From Ignavibacteriota bacterium (lineage in GTDB: Bacteria; Bacteroidota; UBA10030; UBA6906): 5,904 nucleotides of DNA. The translations under genes and the position numbers were made by a program. Below are positions 1-5,443 of this stretch, in pieces. The notes beneath the pieces were generated by a model. That model was given only the letters and a program-made list of their open reading frames with translations. It was not told the DNA's origin and did no database searches. Numbering within the stretch: the first letter of the stretch is position 1; the number at the start of each line of letters is the position of its first letter. The stretch covers positions 2,441 through 8,344 of the forward strand of contig PMNP01000384.1 in NCBI GenBank assembly GCA_003161755.1, in the 5' to 3' direction.

Positions 1-174
1 CAACGTTGTGGGTCGGAAAATCTCAAGCAACTTCGAATGCCAATCGCAGAGCGAGTGTCACGGAGCAAATCAACTATCGAGTGTTCCTTCAGAGCCGATG
101 ATGACCTGACAAAAGCGGAAAATGCTCAGCCAGAAAGGACCACTTCTTTCACTCAAAAAAATTTTAGAAAGTAC
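1..174. other. Gene-free upstream region
   Basis: I recognise no gene here. One plus-strand frame is open from base 1 to a stop at 235-237, but its translation is low-complexity, Lys/Thr/Ser-rich, resembles no family I know, and runs straight through the promoter at 175-202, so I treat it as chance. The minus strand shows no convincing start or reading frame. The last 20-odd bases are AT-rich and include the block AAAAAAATTTT at 155-165, which would lie at roughly -54 to -44 of the promoter that follows, the usual place of an UP element contacted by the RNA polymerase alpha subunit. A 3' end of an upstream gene cannot be fully excluded. Confidence 0.5.
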
Positions 175-202
175 TTGACAAAGAAAACAAAATCCTTATA
201 TT
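175..202 (+). promoter_or_regulatory. Strong sigma70-type promoter upstream of the permease
   Basis: A perfect -35 hexamer TTGACA (175-180) is followed after 16 bp by a -10 hexamer TATATT (197-202, one mismatch to TATAAT). An A/T tract at 155-165 fits an UP element. Transcription would start near 209-210, giving a leader of about 200 nt before the permease start codon. It is the best promoter match in the window and points at the permease and possibly the whole plus-strand cluster. The start point is inferred from hexamer geometry. Confidence 0.75.
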
Positions 203-208
203 CTAAGG
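194..208. promoter_or_regulatory. Putative operator O1, dyad CCTTA-N5-TAAGG over the -10 box
   Basis: CCTTATATTCTAAGG is a perfect 5+5 bp inverted repeat with a 5-bp centre. It contains the whole -10 hexamer (197-202), so a protein bound here would block RNA polymerase. The same arms recur at 225-239. It does not match the GlnR/TnrA, NtcA, NtrC, Fur or LexA consensus sites, so the cognate regulator is unknown. The role as an operator is inferred from symmetry and position. Confidence 0.55.
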
Positions 209-224
209 TAGTGCTTATGTTGTA

Positions 225-239
225 CCTTACTTACTAAGG
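225..239. promoter_or_regulatory. Putative operator O2, second CCTTA-N5-TAAGG dyad
   Basis: CCTTACTTACTAAGG repeats both arms of O1 exactly, with a different 5-bp centre. The centres of O1 (201) and O2 (232) are 31 bp apart, close to three helical turns, so dimers on both would lie on the same DNA face. The site falls at about +16 to +30 of the predicted transcript. In RNA the arms could also form a 5-bp hairpin, and the left arm (223-229, TACCTTA) can pair alternatively with TAAGGTA at 204-210. Confidence 0.5.
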
Positions 240-305
240 ATTCCTAACCACTCGCCCTAACATTATGGAACTTGCAGCCGGCACACGGATGTTCTCAAGG
301 AAGCA

Positions 306-325
306 GGGCGGTGCCTGCGCCGCCC
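306..325 (+). promoter_or_regulatory. GC-rich hairpin in the permease leader
   Basis: GGGCGGTG at 306-313 pairs with CGCCGCCC at 318-325 around a 4-nt loop (CCTG), giving 8 bp with one G-U pair. No U-run follows, so it is not a standard intrinsic terminator. It could be a leader structure, a protein-binding hairpin or an incidental fold. It lies about 85 nt before the permease start codon. Confidence 0.4.
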
Positions 326-399
326 CTCACCGTGGCGCCATCACAATGTTCTAAAATACGAGCTACTACCACCATAGGTTTTTGTACCCATCACTAACT

Positions 400-411
400 G
401 GAGGAGTTATG
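400..411 (+). promoter_or_regulatory. Ribosome binding site fixing the permease start
   Basis: GGAGGA at 400-405 stands 3-4 nt before ATG at 409. This is the clearest Shine-Dalgarno sequence in the window. It argues for ATG 409 over the upstream in-frame TTG at 382, which has no such site and would add nine residues unlike the family. Confidence 0.75.
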
Positions 412-1965
412 GCAACACCAACAACGTCCCCTTCCGGAATGAAAAAGACCTTGGGACTCACCGGGGTCACGGTTAATGCAATGGCGTTGATCGCCCCCGG
501 CGCATTCTTATGGATTACCTTCCAGCTCCAGGCGGCAAACAACGGCGGCGCCACGGATATGTGGACGGGGATCGTCGCCGCACTCATCGTGGCGTTTCTC
601 ACGGCGTTTGCTTTTTCCGAAATGGCGAGGCGGTATCCGGAAGCCGGCGCGGGCGGTTCCTACTACTTCGCCGAGAAGGCGTTCCTTGATCGGGAAGAAC
701 CGAAGCACCAACGGTTCGCCCGCATTGCCAAGTTCCTCACGGGATGGGCGGCGCACCTGTTTTACTGGGTCTACCCTGGCGTCATGGTGGCAATGATGGC
801 CATTCTTGTGACCTACGTCTTTTCTCAATTTAATATCAACCTCTCCATCCCTGTCCAGATTCTGATTGCCATTGGGTTCTCGGGACTCGTCGGCCTCATC
901 GCCGTTCGCGGCATCACAGGCTCCACGAACGTGGCAATCGCCATCAATGTCGTGCAGCTTGTGTCACTCGTCGGGTTCAGTATTCTCGCCATTATGTTCA
1001 GGATGCAGAATCCGCTCGGGGCAACACAATGGGCGCATCCTGTTGCCACATCAATCGTGTTTCCGCACAGTCTGGGCGCGATGCTCTTTCAGTCCACCAT
1101 CGCCATTCTGATTCTCGTGGGATTTGAATCGTCCACATCACTTGCCGGCGAGGCGATCAATCCAAAAAAGGACATCCCGAGAGGGGTCATCCTTTCCCTT
1201 GTCATCCAGGGATTGTTTGCCTATCTTTTTGAATATTTTGCGGCAAACTACGCGGTCAGCGAGAAACTGGTGTATGTCGCTGCCGACGGAACGAAGCTGG
1301 TGGGCATGGATGCTGCTGCTGCTTCAGGCGCACCCATTGGCGATCTCACGAGGCTCATCGGCGATGCCATGCTCGGCGGAAACGGCTTTATGCTGATGAT
1401 CGTTATTGCCATCACCGTAGGACTCGCCGTTCTCGGAACCACGCTCGCCGCAATGAACACGGCAGTGCGCATCAGTTTTGCCATGGCGCAGGACAATGAA
1501 ATGCCCGGCCCGCTTGGTGCACTTCATGGCACACACGCAACACCGCATATCGGCGTCTGGATCCTGGTGGCAGTGTCTGCCGTCCTTGGAGCAGTAGGAG
1601 TGATAAACGTCACTGCCCTCACCGGCATTACGCTCGCGTCAAATATCGGGACCTTCGCGCTCTACGGGTTGATTTGCGGACTAACTTTTGTGACGTTCGT
1701 TGGTCGGAGTGAATTCCACAGCGTCAAACATGCCGTTGTCCCAATGTTGGGTCTTCTTGGCAACATCGGCCTGCTCGTGGGCGTCGTCGTTATCGGGTTG
1801 ACTACACCGGGCGTTTCGGCGGACGCGACACAAATGGCGCTCTGGATTACCGGCGGATGGGGTGCTTTGAGCGTGGTGTATCTCCTTTGGAACAGCAGGG
1901 CGCAGCAAAAGTCCATCATCCCTTCCACTGCATCCTATAAAAGCCAGCTATCAGGTAATAAATAG
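409..1965 (+). CDS. APC-superfamily amino acid/amine permease
   Basis: An inner-membrane secondary transporter of the amino acid-polyamine-organocation superfamily, 518 residues, the usual length for the family. About twelve hydrophobic segments can be picked out, near residues 16-40, 52-70, 106-137, 146-165, 172-197, 221-240, 258-280, 321-349, 381-400, 402-430, 441-464 and 472-494. Family marks are the helix-break motif of TM1 (LIAPGA, 27-32), the PEAGAGGSYYF stretch after TM2 (77-87), the TM6 motif GFESS followed by AGEAINPKKDIPRG (238-259), and FAMAQDNEMP after TM8 (357-366). A hydrophilic, alanine-containing loop at about 281-319 probably faces the periplasm. The substrate cannot be read from sequence; neighbouring glutamine synthetase makes glutamate, glutamine or another nitrogen source plausible, which is inference. 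It is preceded by the window's strongest promoter and followed by a hairpin at 2002-2027. Confidence 0.9.
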   Translation: MATPTTSPSGMKKTLGLTGVTVNAMALIAPGAFLWITFQLQAANNGGATDMWTGIVAALIVAFLTAFAFSEMARRYPEAGAGGSYYFAEKAFLDREEPKHQRFARIAKFLTGWAAHLFYWVYPGVMVAMMAILVTYVFSQFNINLSIPVQILIAIGFSGLVGLIAVRGITGSTNVAIAINVVQLVSLVGFSILAIMFRMQNPLGATQWAHPVATSIVFPHSLGAMLFQSTIAILILVGFESSTSLAGEAINPKKDIPRGVILSLVIQGLFAYLFEYFAANYAVSEKLVYVAADGTKLVGMDAAAASGAPIGDLTRLIGDAMLGGNGFMLMIVIAITVGLAVLGTTLAAMNTAVRISFAMAQDNEMPGPLGALHGTHATPHIGVWILVAVSAVLGAVGVINVTALTGITLASNIGTFALYGLICGLTFVTFVGRSEFHSVKHAVVPMLGLLGNIGLLVGVVVIGLTTPGVSADATQMALWITGGWGALSVVYLLWNSRAQQKSIIPSTASYKSQLSGNK

Positions 1966-2001
1966 ACAATGTCTTTTCTCTCTTCGAAGTTGAAGATGTC
2001 T

Positions 2002-2027
2002 GGGAGGAGGGCTCGCGCCCTCCTCTC
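2002..2027 (+). terminator. Stable hairpin after the permease (terminator or intercistronic stem)
   Basis: GAGGAGGGC (2004-2012) pairs perfectly with GCCCTCCTC (2017-2025) around the loop TCGC; a G-U and a G-C pair extend it to 11 bp. No U-tract follows, so a classical intrinsic terminator is not supported. Only 24 nt separate the stem from the phosphatase start, too little for another promoter, and I see no good promoter just upstream. Partial read-through into the phosphatase gene, or an mRNA-stabilising or attenuating role, is therefore as likely as full termination. Confidence 0.5.
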
Positions 2028-2051
2028 GCTGCATATCTGTGTGAGATGTGA

Positions 2052-2894
2052 ATGACATCACATGAGGTTGCAGACATTCTGGCTCATGGGTTCTCGCACG
2101 TTGGGAAGGTGCGCCCGGACAATCAGGACTCTTTCCGGCTTCGTTCTCCGGGTGAGGAGCTGACAGGAATGCGTGGCTGTATGTATGGCGTTGCAGACGG
2201 CATGGGAGGATACGAGCATGGCGGAATTGCAAGCACTCTTGCATTGGAAGCGTTCTTTGAAACGTACTACCATGCCGATGGCTCGTCGGTTTCACAACGG
2301 CTGCGTGAAGGGGTGCAGGTTGCGAACCTCGGGGTATATCAGACGGCGCGCAGGCTGGGCGTCGCCCGCATGGGAACGACACTGACTGTTGTCAACGTGA
2401 TCGGTCACACTATGCACATCGCTCACGTGGGCGACAGCCGCGCCTACCTGATTCGGGACCAGAAGGCCATATGTCTCACGAACGATCACACGCGCGTGGG
2501 GGAATTGGTCAGGATGAAACTGCTGTCACCGGACAAAGTGCGTACGCACAACCAACGCTCTGTGCTCAACAGATGTCTTGGAGTGGATCTCTTTGTCCAA
2601 CCCGACATTTTTCAAGTCCCCGTACAGGACGGGGATTGCATTATCCTCTGCACCGACGGCGTCTGGTCTGTCATCGAAGACGAGGAGTTCGCGAAATTTG
2701 CTGCCGAGGAGCTGGATCCGGAAAAACTCAATCAAAAGGTGTTCGAGCTTGCAATGAAGCGGGACAGCGATGACAATCTTTCCGTCATGTCGCTGAGACT
2801 CCAACGTCTGCTTCCATCGCCACCGGGCGCAGGAGATTCGCGATGGAACAGGCTCTTGCAGCGATTCAAGCGCCGGGGAGACTTAAATGTGTGA
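2052..2894 (+). CDS. PP2C-family Ser/Thr protein phosphatase
   Basis: A soluble, metal-dependent (Mn/Mg) protein phosphatase of 280 residues, in the normal range for bacterial PP2C/PrpC/Stp enzymes. The conserved motifs appear in order: GKVRPDNQD (18-26, metal ligand Asp26), VADGMGG (47-53, Asp49 and Gly50), RMGTT (106-110), HVGDSRAYL (125-133), NDHT (144-147), LCTDGVW (199-205, Asp202) and SDDN (239-242, Asp241). All metal-binding positions look intact. Residues past about 255 form a basic tail (Arg/Lys-rich, 264-276) outside the catalytic fold. A stop codon directly precedes ATG 2052, so the frame cannot start earlier; the ribosome binding site is weak. It most likely reverses phosphorylation by the kinase encoded 138 nt downstream, the usual pairing for these families. 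Its wider substrates are unknown. Confidence 0.93.
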   Translation: MTSHEVADILAHGFSHVGKVRPDNQDSFRLRSPGEELTGMRGCMYGVADGMGGYEHGGIASTLALEAFFETYYHADGSSVSQRLREGVQVANLGVYQTARRLGVARMGTTLTVVNVIGHTMHIAHVGDSRAYLIRDQKAICLTNDHTRVGELVRMKLLSPDKVRTHNQRSVLNRCLGVDLFVQPDIFQVPVQDGDCIILCTDGVWSVIEDEEFAKFAAEELDPEKLNQKVFELAMKRDSDDNLSVMSLRLQRLLPSPPGAGDSRWNRLLQRFKRRGDLNV

Positions 2895-3032
2895 TTAGCT
2901 GTCATCATAGCGCACACGGGGCGAAAAAAGCGTGCAATCGGCTTGCCAAACCCCTCGCAATTCACTAAAAACTTTATTAATATTCGGTAAGTGTACCCTG
3001 CCGGATACCACAAGACCATTTAACAGGAACAG
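2895..3032 (+). promoter_or_regulatory. Phosphatase-kinase spacer with a possible weak promoter
   Basis: This 138-nt gap contains an AT-rich island (about 2960-2986) in otherwise GC-rich DNA. TTGCCA at 2943-2948 (one mismatch to the -35 consensus) and TAAAAA at 2966-2971 (two mismatches to -10) are 17 bp apart; an alternative -10 is TAATAT at 2978-2983. A separate promoter for the kinase-glutamine synthetase pair is therefore possible. AGGA at 3025-3028 is a short-spaced ribosome binding site for the kinase at 3033. No convincing terminator follows the phosphatase. Confidence 0.35.
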
Positions 3033-4004
3033 ATGCTCCAGATCGGCGATCAATTTGACCATTTCCAGATCCGGGATCACATCGCCCAAGGGGGGATGAG
3101 CGACATTTATCGTGCCCTCGACCTGCTCAACGGCAACGAAGTGGTGCTCAAAGTCCCGGACAAAATGACGATTGGGGATCCTGCGCAGTATGAGCGCTTT
3201 CAGCGAGAATTGACGGTGATGGCCACACTCAATCATCCCGCAATTCAGCGTGGTCTGGGCTCCGGCCGCTTCAACAGCACACCGTATCTGGTGACGGAAC
3301 TCATCGTTGGCGAATCGATGCGGGACTATGTCCGCCGGGCAGCCCCATTGTCTCCAGAGGATTCCGTGGCCCTCGTCCGAAAAATCGCTGATGGACTCGC
3401 ACATTGCCATGACAACAAGATTATTCACCGCGATCTGAAGCCTGAAAATATCCTCCTTACCAAGGAAGGGCAGCCCGTCATTCTGGATTTCGGGCTGGTG
3501 CTGACAAAAGAGGCGCATCGCGTAACCTATGCGAATCTCAGCGGCGCCGCCGGGACGCCGGATTACATGGCTCCAGAGCAGATTGAAGGACAACGGGGTG
3601 ATCAGCGGACGGATCTCTATGCGCTCGGCACGATGCTTTACGAACTCCTGACCGGACGCACTCCATTTTCAGGCGACAACAACCTTGCGGTGATGGCCCA
3701 GCACTTGAAAGGGATAGTTCCCAGGTTGGACCACGAACAGCCGAATGTCGTGCCGTCGCTCGCTGCCATCGTTGCGCGCTGTCTGCAGCGCGACCCGGAT
3801 GACCGGTATACGGACATGCATGCATTGATTCAGGATCTCGATCATCCTGAGAATGTGGATGTTTCCATTCTTGAACACGCAACAGGTCCCGACAGCGCAG
3901 CACCATGGTGGCGCCGTTCTCCGCTGCTGATGCCGATCGGTGCGGCGTTCCTGCTCTTACTCGTAATCATCCTTATTGCATTCGGTCTCCAGGCCCTACG
4001 ATGA
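3033..4004 (+). CDS. Hanks-type Ser/Thr protein kinase, C-terminally membrane-anchored
   Basis: A eukaryotic-like protein kinase of 323 residues. Catalytic features are all present: glycine-rich loop IAQGGMSDIY (17-26), ATP-anchoring Lys40 (VVLK), helix-C Glu59, catalytic loop HRDLKPEN (132-139, Asp134 and Asn139), DFG (152-154), activation segment with Thr158, Thr165, Ser170 and Thr175, GTPDYMAPE (174-182), DLYALG (194-199) and Arg258. The first glycine of the nucleotide loop is Ala18, a tolerated but uncommon change. After the kinase fold (to about 270) come a short linker, WWRR (292-295), one hydrophobic helix (about 297-318) and only a few residues, so there is no PASTA or other extracellular sensor. 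The signal is therefore probably cytosolic or membrane-borne. Its stop overlaps the glutamine synthetase start. Its phosphatase partner is probably the upstream PP2C protein. The substrate is unknown; glutamine synthetase or the permease are candidates by context only. Confidence 0.94.
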   Translation: MLQIGDQFDHFQIRDHIAQGGMSDIYRALDLLNGNEVVLKVPDKMTIGDPAQYERFQRELTVMATLNHPAIQRGLGSGRFNSTPYLVTELIVGESMRDYVRRAAPLSPEDSVALVRKIADGLAHCHDNKIIHRDLKPENILLTKEGQPVILDFGLVLTKEAHRVTYANLSGAAGTPDYMAPEQIEGQRGDQRTDLYALGTMLYELLTGRTPFSGDNNLAVMAQHLKGIVPRLDHEQPNVVPSLAAIVARCLQRDPDDRYTDMHALIQDLDHPENVDVSILEHATGPDSAAPWWRRSPLLMPIGAAFLLLLVIILIAFGLQALR

Positions 4005-5353
4005 TGCCCATGACAAACAAGCCTACACCGGAACAGCTCCTCGCTCACGTGGAGGAGCGTCAAATAAAATTCATCGATCTGCAATTCACCGATGTTGGGG
4101 GTGCTGTCAAAAATATTACCATCCCCAAGGAAGAGCTTGCCGCCACGTTGAACCACGGCATCTGGTTTGACGGCTCCGCCATTGAAGGATTCGCCCGGCT
4201 TGCGGAGAGCGACATGTATCTCGTTCCCGACATCTCCACCTTCGCCGTGCTCCCCTGGCTCTCTGGCAGCCACACAACCGCCAGACTGATCTGCAACGTC
4301 TACACACCCGACGGCCATCCTTTTCTCGGCGACCCTCGTGCCGTCCTTGCAAACGCGATCAAGGAAGCGGAGAAGATGGGGTTCACCTACACGACCGGTC
4401 CGGAAGTGGAATTCTTCCTTCTGAAGCCTGACGCAGACGGCGGCATCATTCCGCCCAGGCCGATCGATAGCGCGAGTTACTTCGACCAGCCGACCAACAT
4501 GGTTGCGACCAGCCTCTGGCGTGAAATGACAGAGACGCTTGCGGCGTTTGGCATTGCCGCCGAGGCCATGCACCACGAAGTCGCCACAGGACAGCACGAG
4601 ATCGATTTCCGGTACTCCCATGCTCTTCAGACTGCTGACAATGTTGTCACGTTCAGAATAGTGCTCAAAATTCTCGCCCAGCAAAAAGGATTGTACGCCA
4701 CATTCATGCCCAAGCCTATCAGGGGTGTTGATGGAAGCGGACTCCACCTTCATCAGAGCCTTATGTACAAGACGACCGGAACAAATGCGTTTACTGATCC
4801 GGGGGATTCGCACGGCCTCTCGACAACGGCAAAGCAGTTTATCGCCGGACAACTCGATCATGCGAGGGGTATGTGCGCAGTCCTCGCCCCGCTGGTAAAT
4901 TCTTATAAGCGGCTTGTGTTGGGCTATGAAGCCCCCGTTCATGTCTCATGGGGCAGGATCAATCGTTCGGCATTGGTACGCATCCCGCGAGCACACACTC
5001 CAGAATCAACCCGCATTGAGCTTCGTTGTCCCGATCCAAGCTGTAATCCCTACCTCGCCTTTGCGGTCATGCTTGCCGCAGGACTCGATGGCATCCGACG
5101 GAAACTTCCCATCCCTGAAGCGACGGAGGAGGATCTGACTCTGGTGACTCAGATCGGGCGTGCCAATGCCCTCAAGTTTCTTCCGGGATCGCTTGATGAA
5201 GCCATCGGTGAACTGGAAAAAGACAGCGTGATCCGCGAGGCTCTCGGCTCACTCATTTGCGAGAGGTTTATCAGCGCAAAACGTCTTGAATGGCAGGACT
5301 ACCGGCATGAAGTCACATCCTGGGAATTGGAGAAATATCTGCCGGCGTACTAG
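4001..5353 (+). CDS. glnA: Glutamine synthetase, type I (alpha-like)
   Basis: Cytosolic dodecameric enzyme making glutamine from glutamate, ammonia and ATP. The 450-residue length fits GSI-alpha (about 440-450), shorter than the enterobacterial GSI-beta. Motifs in order: GIWFDGSAIEGFAR (53-66), metal ligands Glu135 and Glu137 (GPEVEF), HHEVATGQHEIDF (191-203, Glu193 and Glu200), GSGLHLHQSL (245-254, His249), NSYKR (300-304), NRSALVRIP (321-329), RIELRCPDPSCNPYLAF (338-354). Arg66 corresponds to the Arg62 tied to glutamine feedback in Bacillus. The adenylylation motif NLYxLPPEE is absent. One oddity is Leu307, where the family normally has Pro (RLVPGYEAP). I chose ATG 4001 because it overlaps the kinase stop as ATGA; ATG 4004 and 4010 are alternatives. 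The frame stays open upstream to 3905, but that part overlaps the kinase and has no homology. Translation is probably coupled to the kinase. Confidence 0.95.
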   Translation: MMPMTNKPTPEQLLAHVEERQIKFIDLQFTDVGGAVKNITIPKEELAATLNHGIWFDGSAIEGFARLAESDMYLVPDISTFAVLPWLSGSHTTARLICNVYTPDGHPFLGDPRAVLANAIKEAEKMGFTYTTGPEVEFFLLKPDADGGIIPPRPIDSASYFDQPTNMVATSLWREMTETLAAFGIAAEAMHHEVATGQHEIDFRYSHALQTADNVVTFRIVLKILAQQKGLYATFMPKPIRGVDGSGLHLHQSLMYKTTGTNAFTDPGDSHGLSTTAKQFIAGQLDHARGMCAVLAPLVNSYKRLVLGYEAPVHVSWGRINRSALVRIPRAHTPESTRIELRCPDPSCNPYLAFAVMLAAGLDGIRRKLPIPEATEEDLTLVTQIGRANALKFLPGSLDEAIGELEKDSVIREALGSLICERFISAKRLEWQDYRHEVTSWELEKYLPAY

Positions 5354-5443
5354 TGGCACCTCTGTTGGCAAACGTATTTCACTCCGCTCGTGACTTCCCC
5401 TCGAGACTACCCTACCCCATTTCCCACCCTCGCAACATGAGGC
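5354..5443. other. Convergent intergenic spacer
   Basis: Ninety bases separate the ends of glutamine synthetase and the minus-strand gene. No stem followed by a U-run is visible for either direction; the only small dyad is CCTC/GAGG (5428-5431 with 5439-5442). The main feature is the C-rich tract on the plus strand that forms a G-quadruplex motif on the minus strand. Confidence 0.5.
5410..5429 (-). other. Canonical G-quadruplex motif (minus strand)
   Basis: Read on the minus strand, four G-runs of 3, 3, 4 and 3 bases are separated by loops of 1, 4 and 2 nt, meeting the usual G3+N1-7 rule. It starts 14 nt after the stop codon of the minus-strand gene, so it would be in that gene's RNA 3' end; the plus strand carries the matching C-rich i-motif tract. 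A role in pausing or 3'-end formation is inference. Confidence 0.5.

Larger units (their letters stand above)
209..408 (+). other. Long 5' leader of the permease mRNA
   Basis: About 200 nt separate the predicted transcription start from the permease start codon. The leader holds operator O2, a GC-rich hairpin at 306-325 and an 8-bp palindrome TGGCGCCA at 333-340. Two tiny frames are present: a 6-codon one at 217-237 (MLYLTY) and a 29-codon one at 265-354. Neither has a convincing ribosome binding site within the transcript or recognisable homology. I see no match to a known riboswitch class. A leader of this length leaves room for post-transcriptional control, but none is shown. Confidence 0.45.

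Noticed and set aside
1..237. Plus-strand frame open from the left edge to a stop at 235-237
   Set aside because: Low-complexity translation with no recognised family; it runs across the UP element, the -35 and -10 boxes and both dyads.
217..354. Two short leader frames (217-237, six codons; 265-354, 29 codons)
   Set aside because: The AAGG before the first overlaps the predicted transcription start and would not be in the RNA; the second has no ribosome binding site or homology.
352..357. TAAAAT as a second -10 box close to the permease
   Set aside because: No acceptable -35 hexamer lies 15-19 bp upstream.
382..408. Upstream TTG start for the permease
   Set aside because: ATG 409 has a clear GGAGGA site; the extra nine residues would include that site and do not resemble the family.
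1982..1996. CTTCGAAG palindrome and TCTTC/GAAGA stem after the permease
   Set aside because: Only 4-5 bp stems, not repeated elsewhere in the window; likely chance.
2895..3593. 232-codon minus-strand frame opposite the kinase
   Set aside because: A shadow of the kinase codon pattern; the plus-strand translation has all kinase motifs and the antisense one resembles nothing.
3905..4000. N-terminal extension of glutamine synthetase
   Set aside because: It overlaps the kinase coding end, has no family similarity, and exceeds the normal enzyme length; ATG 4001 gives the standard overlap and length.
3842..4942. 366-codon minus-strand frame opposite glutamine synthetase
   Set aside because: Long but Arg/Gly/His-rich with no recognisable domain; explained by the codon composition of the well-supported plus-strand gene.
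5354..5370. Sigma54-like TGGCAC...TTGGC just after glutamine synthetase
   Set aside because: The GG-to-GC spacing is 11 rather than 10 and the -12 box reads TTGGC; it also points into the end of a convergent gene.
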